Of a DNA stretch of 6,852 bases, positions 1 through 6,852 are shown piece by piece (within the stretch, counting starts at the first letter, position 1; every line of letters begins with the position of its first letter). The translations under genes and the position numbers were made by a program. Source of the stretch: Campylobacterota bacterium (lineage in GTDB: Bacteria > Campylobacterota > Campylobacteria > Campylobacterales > Sulfurovaceae); assembly GCA_022600655.1 (NCBI GenBank), contig JAHZJZ010000077.1:1-6852 (forward strand). Reading direction: 5' to 3'. Under the pieces are notes generated by a model that was not told where the DNA came from, ran no database searches, and saw only the letters and a list, made by a program, of their open reading frames with translations.

Positions 1-384
1 CTCTGGATTGTTTTCAAGCTGAAAGTATTTTTCTTTTAAAATGAGATATTCATGTTGATAGAGTTGTTTCAATAGCTCTTTTTTTGTAGTAGTCGCAATA
101 AGCTTGTCGTTGAGTTGTGAAGCCTTCTCTAGTTCACCTTTATAGCGATAATTTTGAATGAGAAGCATCTGTAAATCAACATTATCAGGATGGTAGAGTA
201 ACATACTCTCAAGGTAGTTAATAGAGAGGTTAGTATTCTCATGTTCTCCTTGAATCAGACTCTCTATATCTCCCTTAGGAAAGAGCAGATAAAGCACAAA
301 ACTAAAGACAATAACTAACCCAATAATCTCTTTGATAGAAAGAATGGAGATATTACTGTATTGGTTATTGGCATTTGAATACAA
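1..384 (-). CDS. Membrane-anchored TPR protein, probable PelB-like export protein (N-terminal 128 residues, 3' end cut by window)
   Basis: An open frame runs from a TTG at 384-382 to the left window edge without a stop, giving 128 codons. TTG is chosen because a strong Shine-Dalgarno sequence, AAAGGAG (397-391), sits 6 nt upstream. No ATG or GTG lies between it and the preceding in-frame stop, and the first internal ATG (codon 61) would remove the membrane segment. The product has a short polar N-terminus, one hydrophobic helix (about residues 19-35, EIIGLVIVFSFVLYLLF) and then helical repeat sequence resembling tetratricopeptide repeats (about 52-125; for example YHPDNVDLQMLLIQNY). The start overlaps the end of pelA by 20 nt, so translation is probably coupled. 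A TM anchor followed by periplasmic TPRs, directly after pelA, is what the N-terminus of PelB looks like; PelB's TPRs bind PelA and its C-terminal barrel crosses the outer membrane. The barrel part is outside the window, so PelB identity is inferred. A different TPR protein remains possible. Confidence 0.72.
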   Translation of the reverse strand, partial: MYSNANNQYSNISILSIKEIIGLVIVFSFVLYLLFPKGDIESLIQGEHENTNLSINYLESMLLYHPDNVDLQMLLIQNYRYKGELEKASQLNDKLIATTTKKELLKQLYQHEYLILKEKYFQLENNPE

Positions 385-3085
385 CGGTGGCTCCTTTGTT
401 CTCTTGAGAGCTAATAGAGAGTTGTTCTCTGTTTTGCTTTTGTGTAAAGGTATTGCTTACCAAGCTACGACAGGTCTTAGGCAGATGAAAAGTGGCTTCA
501 AGTCCCATATTGGCGTTGAGTTTAAAAGTATAGTGATTATGGTTTTTACTAACCGACTCTACCCATCCATTTGAGTCGATAAGATAGGGTGTGTTACTTT
601 GGTTTTGAGTTAAGATGATTTGCTGATTTTTTTGCTGGTCAAGTGTTACATAGGTATGCTCTTTATGATGGTTATACCCAGCAACCCCTTGACTACTCTT
701 GATATTGATATGAGTTGGACTATCAAACCGTACGGTTCTTAGATACCCACTATTTCGTACCTCATATCCCCCCTCTATTTTTGCCAAAGATGTTTCGTAA
801 AAGTCTTTGGCTTTCTTGATGTACTGTGATGCATAGAGTTTAGAGGTCTTCTGTTTAACTGCCCAACTGTAAACCTCCTCTAAGGCATTGGCCGCAGCAA
901 GTTTTGAACCTGAGTAGAAGTGATAATAGATATTAATCGGTTTTAGTCGTCTAGGCTCCTCTGTCATCTCAAAGGTCTCTATGGCATCACGATATCCCCA
1001 AAATGGTCCTGTCCAGTCGTTGGTAAAGACATTTTCATTCTGTTGAGCTGTATAGATTTGCCAGTACTCATCATGTTGTAGTCCAAAAGGGGCAATATGA
1101 CTCAGCCATGGGTCAGACTTTTTAATGGTCGTATCACCACCATTCATCGCTAAGATACCCTCTCGCTCAATATATGCCAAAATCTCTTTGGTTGGCAAAC
1201 AGTCTCCTGTCCAGAAGAGTACTTTTTCTTTCTGTTTTGATTTTGGAGCCAATGAGAGTGCAAACTCAACGCTTCCTTTGGTCTCTCTCTCCAAAGAGAA
1301 GTAGTAGTTGGGTATTTTTAAATGGTAAGCTTTTGTTAGTTTATTGTTGGCTTTACTCGCTTTGTGCCAGTAGAATGGATGGGATAAGGTATGACTTGCT
1401 GGTTCTACCCACGGAATCTGGTAGAGTTCTTTAGCTATCTCTTTCATTCTAGGACTCAATTTAGGGTAGAGTCCTATAGTGTCTACTTCACCTTGAATAA
1501 GTGAAAGGGTTTGAGGAATTGGGTATTTCTTATAAATATTCTCAATCAAGTACTCTGCTGAGAGCATCTCTTTGTCTACTCTTACTATCTCCATAAATCC
1601 ATCACCATCTACATGCACAAATAAGATTCGTCTACCAGCTTCAGTCGTAGGGTCTGGTACAGGAATATTATCTAGTCGTAATGTATCTTTTAAAAACTTA
1701 AAGGGGTCTATTGTCCAAAAGTTCTCATCACCGATATTATGTAAAAATGAGCCATTGAGTGCATATCCACCCCATGAAGTAATCGCAATGGGGGTACTCT
1801 TTTGACCATTCTCGTAGTTGAGACTCACTATCGGTTGACCTTCCATAGGGTTAATAAGTCTCTCTTGAAACTCTATAGACGCAGGAATCTCATAATGCTC
1901 ATAGGGTTTATGATAGGTTGCTTTGGCTTTTTCTAATAGTGTGTTGTTATTCTCTTGAGTAATTAGTTTCAGCTCTTCTAGGCGTTTGGGGGTAAGGTTA
2001 AAAGTAAAGTTGTCAAAAAAGAGTACTTTAATATTTTGACTTTTTAGTTGTTTGACCCAATCATAGAGTTTTTCATCATTTTTAGTAGCACCACTACTCC
2101 AGACAATAACGGCATGATACTTATCTTGCACACTTTTAGGAAGCTCTTTTGTTGAGATGTCATAGAGTGTTGGAACATAACCAAAGTACTCTAAAGGCAT
2201 AGAGGTTAAGAGATGCACATCAGAGTAGACAGAATTTTTATCTTTAAAAACAGATTGATTAAAGAGTATGAGTACTTCACGCCGTATACGCTCAATCTCA
2301 CACTCACCTTGTTCTTGAAGCAGTCCATCAGTTACATAAGGAATCATACCCAAGGCTTTAACTCTCTTAGCAATTTTTAGTCGCTCTTTAGTATCTTTAT
2401 CTGTATATTCGATAGAGACAGCATCTAAACCCAAATTTTTTGCTTTTTTAAAGTTGGCTAACAACCACTCTCTATCTTCTAACGGCACATCAACATAAGC
2501 TTTGTTAGCATGGTCATAACGTTTAACAAGACTCTCAGCCACTACGGCATCTACATCTTTATGTATTTTATCTAGTAACTCAAACCCACGATTAATAATG
2601 AGCTTAGATTTTGGATACTTTTTATGGAGTCTATGAATAAAGGCTATCAAAGATTTTTGTTGTTTTTGGAAAAGGACTTTATCTTTAGCCGTCACATGAT
2701 AAGCATCCATAGTATCCAAAAAGAAGTTTCTATAGCCCATTTTATGAAGTTTAGCAACACGCTCTAAAATAAAATTTTGATATGCCTTCTTCCGTAAATC
2801 AGCAATCAAAGAGTTCCATGTTTTATTTTCAGAGATAATCCACGACGGGTCATAAGGTGTTGCTGTCTTTCGCCAAGGCTCAATCTCACCCACACTCACA
2901 TAAGCAACCATCTTTTCAGGATGGCGAATGGCATAAATATTATCAATAGCATCAGCCTCAACCACCACTTTATCATAAAAGTTAACAAACCTATCGTCGA
3001 TGTTTTTACTATAGATAAAGGCGTAGCGTTCATCGGCAGTTAACCATGAGAACAACAGTGTAAAAAGAAGAGCTATCTTGTGCAT
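365..3085 (-). CDS. pelA: PelA: periplasmic bifunctional GH114-type glycoside hydrolase / polysaccharide deacetylase
   Basis: This 906-residue protein modifies Pel polymer in the periplasm. It has a Sec signal peptide (about 1-17, likely cut after LTA). Domains in order: (1) a TIM-barrel GH114-like hydrolase (about 20-265) with YVSVGEIEPW (62-71), FFLDTMDAY (121-129, D124/D127), VVAESL (181-186, E184) and IEYTD (225-229); E184 sits where the catalytic Glu (E218) of Pseudomonas PelA would fall. (2) A Rossmann/reductase-like region (about 285-470). (3) A deacetylase (about 485-780) with HVDGDGF (491-497, D493/D495) and SHTLSHPFYW (564-573, H565/H569), the expected metal-binding Asp and His-x3-His, plus YYHFYSG (720-726, H722) as a possible later catalytic motif. 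(4) A C-terminal beta-rich domain (about 780-906). Length and domain order match P. aeruginosa PelA (about 948 aa), so both activities look intact. The ATG start has AAGGAG 6 nt upstream. It lies 27 nt after pelG and overlaps the next gene by 20 nt. Residue equivalences rest on constant spacing, not on an alignment. Confidence 0.95.
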   Translation of the reverse strand: MHKIALLFTLLFSWLTADERYAFIYSKNIDDRFVNFYDKVVVEADAIDNIYAIRHPEKMVAYVSVGEIEPWRKTATPYDPSWIISENKTWNSLIADLRKKAYQNFILERVAKLHKMGYRNFFLDTMDAYHVTAKDKVLFQKQQKSLIAFIHRLHKKYPKSKLIINRGFELLDKIHKDVDAVVAESLVKRYDHANKAYVDVPLEDREWLLANFKKAKNLGLDAVSIEYTDKDTKERLKIAKRVKALGMIPYVTDGLLQEQGECEIERIRREVLILFNQSVFKDKNSVYSDVHLLTSMPLEYFGYVPTLYDISTKELPKSVQDKYHAVIVWSSGATKNDEKLYDWVKQLKSQNIKVLFFDNFTFNLTPKRLEELKLITQENNNTLLEKAKATYHKPYEHYEIPASIEFQERLINPMEGQPIVSLNYENGQKSTPIAITSWGGYALNGSFLHNIGDENFWTIDPFKFLKDTLRLDNIPVPDPTTEAGRRILFVHVDGDGFMEIVRVDKEMLSAEYLIENIYKKYPIPQTLSLIQGEVDTIGLYPKLSPRMKEIAKELYQIPWVEPASHTLSHPFYWHKASKANNKLTKAYHLKIPNYYFSLERETKGSVEFALSLAPKSKQKEKVLFWTGDCLPTKEILAYIEREGILAMNGGDTTIKKSDPWLSHIAPFGLQHDEYWQIYTAQQNENVFTNDWTGPFWGYRDAIETFEMTEEPRRLKPINIYYHFYSGSKLAAANALEEVYSWAVKQKTSKLYASQYIKKAKDFYETSLAKIEGGYEVRNSGYLRTVRFDSPTHINIKSSQGVAGYNHHKEHTYVTLDQQKNQQIILTQNQSNTPYLIDSNGWVESVSKNHNHYTFKLNANMGLEATFHLPKTCRSLVSNTFTQKQNREQLSISSQENKGATVVFKCQ
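391..397 (-). promoter_or_regulatory. Ribosome-binding site deciding the TTG start of the PelB-like gene
   Basis: AAAGGAG reads on the minus strand within the last codons of pelA, 6 nt before TTG 384-382. It is a near-perfect complement to the 16S rRNA tail at a normal spacing. The PelB-like frame has no ATG or GTG nearby, so this site is the main evidence for the TTG start. Confidence 0.75.
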
Positions 3086-3091
3086 TCTTTA

Positions 3092-3097
3092 CTCCTT
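3092..3097 (-). promoter_or_regulatory. Ribosome-binding site of pelA
   Basis: AAGGAG lies 6 nt before the pelA ATG (3085-3083), inside the 27-nt pelG-pelA spacer. It supports this start and suggests that pelA, unlike pelG, is initiated independently. The spacer is too short for a convincing promoter plus terminator, and none is seen. Confidence 0.85.
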
Positions 3098-3112
3098 GAT
3101 AATATTTTTATT

Positions 3113-4513
3113 TTACTGCAACATAAACGTCTGATAGTCCAACTCCTGTAAGATTTTATTGAGTGTGTAGATACTAGAGACAAAGAGTATCAAAAGTGTG
3201 ACTGAAAATCCATAGCCGTAAAAGTAAGGTCCTAGTTGAATACTAACCCATGTTAAAAGGGCATTGAGTAGAACAAAGAGTAGGGTATAGATAAGGGCCT
3301 CTTTTTGTCGGTCGAGATAGTAGAGGTAGGCTAAAATGGACATGAAACCAAGCTGTAACTGTACACCAATAACATCGACATAAAAGAGTGGTAGATAGAG
3401 TTTGGGGAGTTGTAACAGTTCAAATAGTTTTTCTGCACTCAGAAAGAGTAAGATATTGAACATCCCCTGTACAAATAGAATCTCTTGAATACTACGTTTA
3501 ACAGCGATTATCATATCATATTTATATTGTTTAATCTGTTTGAGGGTTCCATGTTTGATTAAGGCAGAGTAGAAGTTGTCATACGCTTTAGCAAAATCAG
3601 CCTCTAAACGAAAGAAAAAGATAGCCATACCAGGAATAATGGAGAGATAGGCTAGAAAGATAGGGAAGTCATAAACCATAGAAGCATGTAGACGGTCAAC
3701 CACGGCGTAACCTAAAACAGGAGAGTACCAAAAGATAACTTTATCAATCCAAATTGCTAAATTATAAGAGATACCAGACCATCCTAATTTCCAATAAAAC
3801 TTACCATATTTTTGGGTGTACATATCAAAGCGTATAAAGCGTTTATTGTCAGGATTGTATGATGGGTAGTGATAGACAATGCCCAAAAAGAGTAAAATAA
3901 AGAGTAGACTGTTCCCGATAAGAAAGGCAATTAGAAAGCCTATAAGCTCATACTCACGTAGTAAAATAGAAAAAAGATAGATGCTTCCATAGCCGATGAG
4001 ATAGAAGAGGATAATATATTTATAGAGTTTTAGACTAGCCGCTAAGATATTGGCTATCCAGACACAACTCACCACAATAAAAAGTGAGATATAGAGCAGA
4101 ATAAAGAGGTTACTCTGATTATGAAAAACAATAAAAGCCAAAGGTAGAGATATAAGAAACCCAACAATTACGGTGATAATAAGTGTTCCAAAAAAGTTTG
4201 GTAAGATGAGGTAGTACTTTTTCTCATACATCCTGTCTGCCGTAAATCTAGTAAATGGCAGTTGTAAAAACCCTGTATAGATGGAACTGAGTGCTAAAGC
4301 TGAGACGTAAGTTACTGAGGCTTTAAGTAAAATGTCATGAGGGTCAGCAGTATTGGAGAGATAGATATTGGTCAGACCAATACCCAAAATAATAATCATC
4401 GAAATAACCCAAGGTCCACTACTTAAAACAGCAGAGTATCCAAATGTTTTAACGACAGAGCTAAGTGACTGCTCTCTTAAAATCTGTTTGAGTTCAAAGC
4501 CTATTCCTGCCAT
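3113..4513 (-). CDS. pelG: PelG: polytopic inner-membrane protein of the Pel synthase complex (MOP flippase-like)
   Basis: The 466-residue protein opens with MAGIGFELKQIL, the characteristic PelG N-terminus, and has the family's normal length (about 456 aa in Pseudomonas). About 12 hydrophobic segments can be read, roughly at 31-52, 64-84, 104-129, 135-158, 163-183, 190-213, 245-265, 281-300, 345-363, 376-398, 405-425 and 430-450. A longer charged loop lies at 301-342. This resembles the Wzx/MOP superfamily. PelG is thought to carry the growing Pel chain across the inner membrane, working with PelF, PelE and PelD. The ATG overlaps the pelF stop as TAATG (4515-4511). The ribosome-binding site upstream is weak, so translation probably depends on reinitiation after pelF. 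The transport role is family knowledge and no transport residue can be identified from the sequence. Confidence 0.96.
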   Translation of the reverse strand: MAGIGFELKQILREQSLSSVVKTFGYSAVLSSGPWVISMIIILGIGLTNIYLSNTADPHDILLKASVTYVSALALSSIYTGFLQLPFTRFTADRMYEKKYYLILPNFFGTLIITVIVGFLISLPLAFIVFHNQSNLFILLYISLFIVVSCVWIANILAASLKLYKYIILFYLIGYGSIYLFSILLREYELIGFLIAFLIGNSLLFILLFLGIVYHYPSYNPDNKRFIRFDMYTQKYGKFYWKLGWSGISYNLAIWIDKVIFWYSPVLGYAVVDRLHASMVYDFPIFLAYLSIIPGMAIFFFRLEADFAKAYDNFYSALIKHGTLKQIKQYKYDMIIAVKRSIQEILFVQGMFNILLFLSAEKLFELLQLPKLYLPLFYVDVIGVQLQLGFMSILAYLYYLDRQKEALIYTLLFVLLNALLTWVSIQLGPYFYGYGFSVTLLILFVSSIYTLNKILQELDYQTFMLQ

Positions 4514-4515
4514 TA
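4511..4515 (-). promoter_or_regulatory. TAATG stop/start overlap, pelF-pelG translational coupling
   Basis: The pelF stop TAA (4515-4513) shares its last A with the pelG ATG (4513-4511). No good Shine-Dalgarno sequence precedes pelG (only a weak AGATGG-like stretch), so ribosomes finishing pelF probably restart on pelG. That would keep the two complex subunits in step. Confidence 0.75.
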
Positions 4516-6039
4516 TGAATCCATCTTATTGAAAATATCTTCATAGACAGCTCTGTAGTTATCTAAAAAAATCTGTTGAGTATAGAAACGATTAACCCGT
4601 TCTATGGAGACTCTTTGAGCCTCATACCATCTCTTTTCATCACTTAAAAGTTCAATATACCCCTCTGCTAACTCTGTTGGATTGGCTATTTTACACACTT
4701 TTCCAGCACTTCCAAGAGCTTTGTCTTCAGGGTCTTCACCACCATAAATCAGCTCTTTACATGAACCCACATCGGTACTAACACAAGGAACTCCAGCCGC
4801 AAACCCTTCTAGTATAACCAGTGGCATCCCTTCACTAATAGAGGTGAGTGTCAAGAGTCCACTTTTGGGTAAGATATCAACAATATTTTGAAAACCTAAA
4901 AATTTAATAGTGTCGTTTAAATCAAGAATATTAATCAACTCATGACACTCTAAAGCGTACTCTTTCTCTTCATCATCAGGACCCACTATCCAAGCCTCTA
5001 CATCAGGAATTTCATTGGCTGTAATTCTTATGGCACGTATAAAGGTTTTAATATCTTTAATAGAGACAACTCGACCAATAAGCGTAATAACTTTAGGTAC
5101 TCCTTTAGGGCGATGTTCAAGTGTGGCTCCTAGTTTTTTAACATCCACACCATTAGGAATAACCGTACATCGTTCTGCTTTAGCACCATACTCAATTTGC
5201 ATCTCTTTAGCCACACCAAACAAAGAGAGAATAGGATTGGCTCGACTGTAACTCATCTGCCCAATGCCCTCAAAAAAGTTAACCCACATCTTTTGGATAT
5301 AGTTATCTTCCCCAGACTCTTTAAAAACCTCTAACTTTTTATGCAACACCATGGAGCTAGAGAGTAGGTCTATTTTTCGCTCTTTGGTATAGATACCATG
5401 TTCTGTTAAGATAAAAGGTCTACCATTATCATGTGAGAGTAGGGTGGCTAAAAATCCAGCATAACCTGTTGATGGTGAGTGTACGATTTTACCTCTGTGA
5501 CCTATAAATTTTGCAAGTTTAGCCATTTTCCATATGGGTGTATGGATATTTCTAACCGTCCAAAAGTAGTCAATAAATGGAATATCTTGGGCATTTTCTT
5601 GATTTTTCTTTAAAATAAAATTCCATGATTCACGGCTATAGAGAAACATCGACTCATCAATGGTATTGAGATAAAAGTCAAGTTTTTGTATCTCTACAGG
5701 AAAGGGGGTTCCTTTGTCTCGTTCTCTATACCACTTATGAAGTTTTTCTACATCCTCAAAAGCTTTAGGGTCACCATCCATAGGGGTGATGGGTGGCTTC
5801 TCTTCACTGTCAAACATATAAACTTGTACAATATAGACCAAGTTATCTGGAAATTCAAACAGAGGCGTAGGTGAGTAGTCTGCACGTCTACTCCCTATAA
5901 AAGCGATACCAAAAGTATACTGTGGCATTCCAGCAATGAGCTGTGCTATCCAAGAGGAGACTCCACCTCTAACAAAAGGGTAGGTTCCCTCTGAAGGAAT
6001 CAAAATATCAGGCTCTCCTCTATCTAGTACTATCTCCAT
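4513..6039 (-). CDS. pelF: PelF: cytosolic GT4-family glycosyltransferase of Pel polymer synthesis
   Basis: This 508-residue GT-B glycosyltransferase has no signal peptide or membrane segment, as expected of the soluble polymerising enzyme of the Pel complex. The N-terminal half carries EGTYPFVRGGVSSW (17-30), a hallmark of PelF, and LTEHGIYTKER (211-221). The C-terminal nucleotide-sugar-binding half has IPNGVD (294-299), GRVVSIKDIKT (322-332) and the GT4 E-x7-E motif in SEGMPLVILEGFAAGVP (E403 and E411). Length matches the family (about 507 aa). The start is set at ATG 6039-6037 because GGAGG (6049-6045) lies 5 nt upstream and the ATG forms a TAATG overlap with the pelE stop. A GTG four codons earlier (6051-6049) overlaps that same GGAGG and is unlikely to be the start. 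It probably uses a UDP-N-acetylhexosamine donor, since Pel is a GalNAc-based polymer; that is family knowledge and not readable here. Confidence 0.97.
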   Translation of the reverse strand: MEIVLDRGEPDILIPSEGTYPFVRGGVSSWIAQLIAGMPQYTFGIAFIGSRRADYSPTPLFEFPDNLVYIVQVYMFDSEEKPPITPMDGDPKAFEDVEKLHKWYRERDKGTPFPVEIQKLDFYLNTIDESMFLYSRESWNFILKKNQENAQDIPFIDYFWTVRNIHTPIWKMAKLAKFIGHRGKIVHSPSTGYAGFLATLLSHDNGRPFILTEHGIYTKERKIDLLSSSMVLHKKLEVFKESGEDNYIQKMWVNFFEGIGQMSYSRANPILSLFGVAKEMQIEYGAKAERCTVIPNGVDVKKLGATLEHRPKGVPKVITLIGRVVSIKDIKTFIRAIRITANEIPDVEAWIVGPDDEEKEYALECHELINILDLNDTIKFLGFQNIVDILPKSGLLTLTSISEGMPLVILEGFAAGVPCVSTDVGSCKELIYGGEDPEDKALGSAGKVCKIANPTELAEGYIELLSDEKRWYEAQRVSIERVNRFYTQQIFLDNYRAVYEDIFNKMDS

Positions 6040-6049
6040 TACTGCCTCC
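6037..6049 (-). promoter_or_regulatory. GGAGG ribosome-binding site and TAATG overlap, pelE-pelF junction
   Basis: The junction reads GGAGGCAGTAATG. GGAGG (6049-6045) is inside the last codons of pelE, 5 nt before the pelF ATG (6039-6037), which shares one base with the pelE stop TAA (6041-6039). The arrangement fixes the pelF start and implies coupling with pelE. Confidence 0.85.
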
Positions 6050-6852
6050 ACATCTGATAGAGTGGTTTCATTTTGAGCATCAGGTTATAATCTTCATGAA
6101 CAATATACTGAGGCACAGCATTATAGTTTTTCAGTTCATACTCTATCTCAGCTAAATAGGTATAGATAAAGTGTTCAGGTATTCCTAGTGCTATGGCGTT
6201 ATGAAAATGGCTTTTAGCAAGGTTATACTTTTGATTAAAAAGGTAGATTTTCCCTAAAAGAACAGAACCCCTACCACTTGGGGTACTCTCTCCTAGTACC
6301 TCTTCAATCTTTTGGGTATAAAAATCAATAAGATGTGAGTCAGCTACTCCATGAAAAATAAATTGCCAATAGGTCTCTGCCAATAAAAACCTATAGTTAT
6401 CAAGCTCTTCTTGAACAGTGGTCTCATCTATATGTTTATGAAGTTTTTTTAGATTGTCATTTAGCTCTTTTTCATAAGAAGAGATTAATGAAAAGGCATA
6501 AAGTCTAGCCTCTTCAGAGCCATCAGATAAAAGTTGTTTAATTCGACCGATATTATTTTGTTCATTGTTTTCATATAGAATTCTGAGTGATTTTATCTTT
6601 TCATCATTGGAGATGTTTTTCCAATTTTTGTGGGTTGAAACATCCAGTACCCCTTCATGAAATTTACTACTAACCATAGGAAGTTGAGCAAAATAGGTTT
6701 CAAAATCCATCACTTCATAAGTGGGTCTACTCACACGATAAGTCGCCCAAGAGAGTCCAAATAGCATCAAAACAAGTGTTAAAAGCAGTCCCATAAAGAG
6801 CAGTCCAAAGTTTAAAATAACCATAAAGAGAAAAATTTCTCGTTTATAAACA
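6039..6852 (-). CDS. pelE: PelE: membrane-anchored TPR-like subunit of the Pel synthase complex (probably 5'-truncated by window edge)
   Basis: From the ATG at 6824 the frame gives 261 residues: a strong hydrophobic helix (about 4-26), then a soluble, mostly helical domain (about 35-261). That domain has TPR-like repeats, clearest at 185-240 (for example VLLGKIYLFNQKYNLAKSHF). PelE in P. aeruginosa (about 329 aa) has two N-terminal membrane helices followed by cytoplasmic TPRs and binds PelG and PelD in the inner membrane. Here the frame stays open upstream of 6824 to the window edge (nine more codons, VYKREIFLF), and no Shine-Dalgarno sequence precedes the ATG. Only one helix is present and the protein is about 70 residues short. 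The real start is therefore probably beyond 6852, with the first membrane helix there; the ATG at 6824 is the fallback. The name rests on position directly before pelF-pelG, topology and size, as PelE proteins diverge strongly in sequence. Confidence 0.85.
   Translation of the reverse strand, partial: VYKREIFLFMVILNFGLLFMGLLLTLVLMLFGLSWATYRVSRPTYEVMDFETYFAQLPMVSSKFHEGVLDVSTHKNWKNISNDEKIKSLRILYENNEQNNIGRIKQLLSDGSEEARLYAFSLISSYEKELNDNLKKLHKHIDETTVQEELDNYRFLLAETYWQFIFHGVADSHLIDFYTQKIEEVLGESTPSGRGSVLLGKIYLFNQKYNLAKSHFHNAIALGIPEHFIYTYLAEIEYELKNYNAVPQYIVHEDYNLMLKMKPLYQMWRQ

Larger units (their letters stand above)
1..6852 (-). other. Pel exopolysaccharide operon (part): pelE-pelF-pelG-pelA-pelB-like
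   Basis: Five co-directional genes overlap by 1, 1 and 20 nt, apart from one 27-nt gap between pelG and pelA, so there is no room for internal promoters or terminators outside coding DNA. The first and last genes are open at the window edges, so the promoter, any pelD and pelC, and the terminator lie outside. The order is DEFG-core first, then the periplasmic and outer-membrane part, unlike pelABCDEFG of P. aeruginosa. Confidence 0.85.

Noticed and set aside
79..85. Seven-base A tract (minus strand) in the PelB-like gene, considered as a phase-variation site
   Set aside because: It is too short to slip readily. A similar 7-base run in pelE (near 6444-6450) shows such runs are expected in AT-rich DNA.
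332..574. Plus-strand open frame of 80 codons antisense to the end of pelA and the start of the PelB-like gene
   Set aside because: It lies opposite two well-supported genes, has no recognisable domain, and looks like a chance frame.
1174..1434. Plus-strand open frame of 86 codons inside pelA
   Set aside because: It is antisense to the conserved deacetylase domain; composition and lack of any motif indicate a shadow frame.
1572..1805. Plus-strand open frame of 77 codons inside pelA
   Set aside because: It is antisense to the reductase-like/deacetylase junction of pelA, and its Ser/Pro-rich sequence is typical of a reverse-complement shadow.
3086..3112. pelG-pelA spacer considered as a promoter or terminator
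   Set aside because: At 27 nt it holds only the pelA ribosome-binding site and AT-rich sequence. There is no hairpin with a U tract and no room for -35/-10 elements outside coding DNA.
5015..5251. Plus-strand open frame of 78 codons inside pelF
   Set aside because: It is antisense to the conserved GT4 region, with no independent evidence for a gene.
5686..5874. Plus-strand open frame of 62 codons inside pelF
   Set aside because: It is antisense to pelF, short and without a domain.

Overview
The window is one leftward (minus-strand) block of a Pel exopolysaccharide biosynthesis operon. It has almost no non-coding DNA, and the transcription unit runs off both window edges. The base composition is AT-rich. 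The proteins are rich in Lys, Ile, Leu and Tyr, and genes abut by TAATG stop/start overlaps. This fits a Gram-negative bacterium of the Campylobacterota type (Sulfurimonas, Sulfurovum or Arcobacter-like). That assignment is an inference from style, because the window has no rRNA or marker gene.

In transcription order (right to left) the layout is: pelE (6852 to 6039, probably cut at its 5' end by the window edge), pelF (6039 to 4513), pelG (4513 to 3113), a 27-nt spacer, pelA (3085 to 365), and a membrane-anchored TPR protein that looks like the N-terminus of PelB (384 to 1, cut at its 3' end by the window edge). This last gene starts at a TTG inside the 3' end of pelA and is easily missed.

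Expected joint function, from what is known of Pel systems: PelE (membrane/TPR), PelG (polytopic MOP-type membrane protein) and PelF (cytosolic GT4 glycosyltransferase) form the inner-membrane synthase/transport complex. That complex makes an N-acetylgalactosamine-based polymer, normally under c-di-GMP control through PelD. PelA in the periplasm partly deacetylates the polymer and can also cut it, and a PelB-type TPR/beta-barrel protein with PelC carries it across the outer membrane. PelD and PelC are not visible here. PelD would be expected just upstream of pelE, beyond position 6852.

The gene order (E-F-G-A-B-like) differs from the classical pelABCDEFG of Pseudomonas aeruginosa. The catalytic residues expected of PelA and PelF are present, so the system looks intact. 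No RNA genes, mobile elements, CRISPR arrays, promoters or terminators could be supported.
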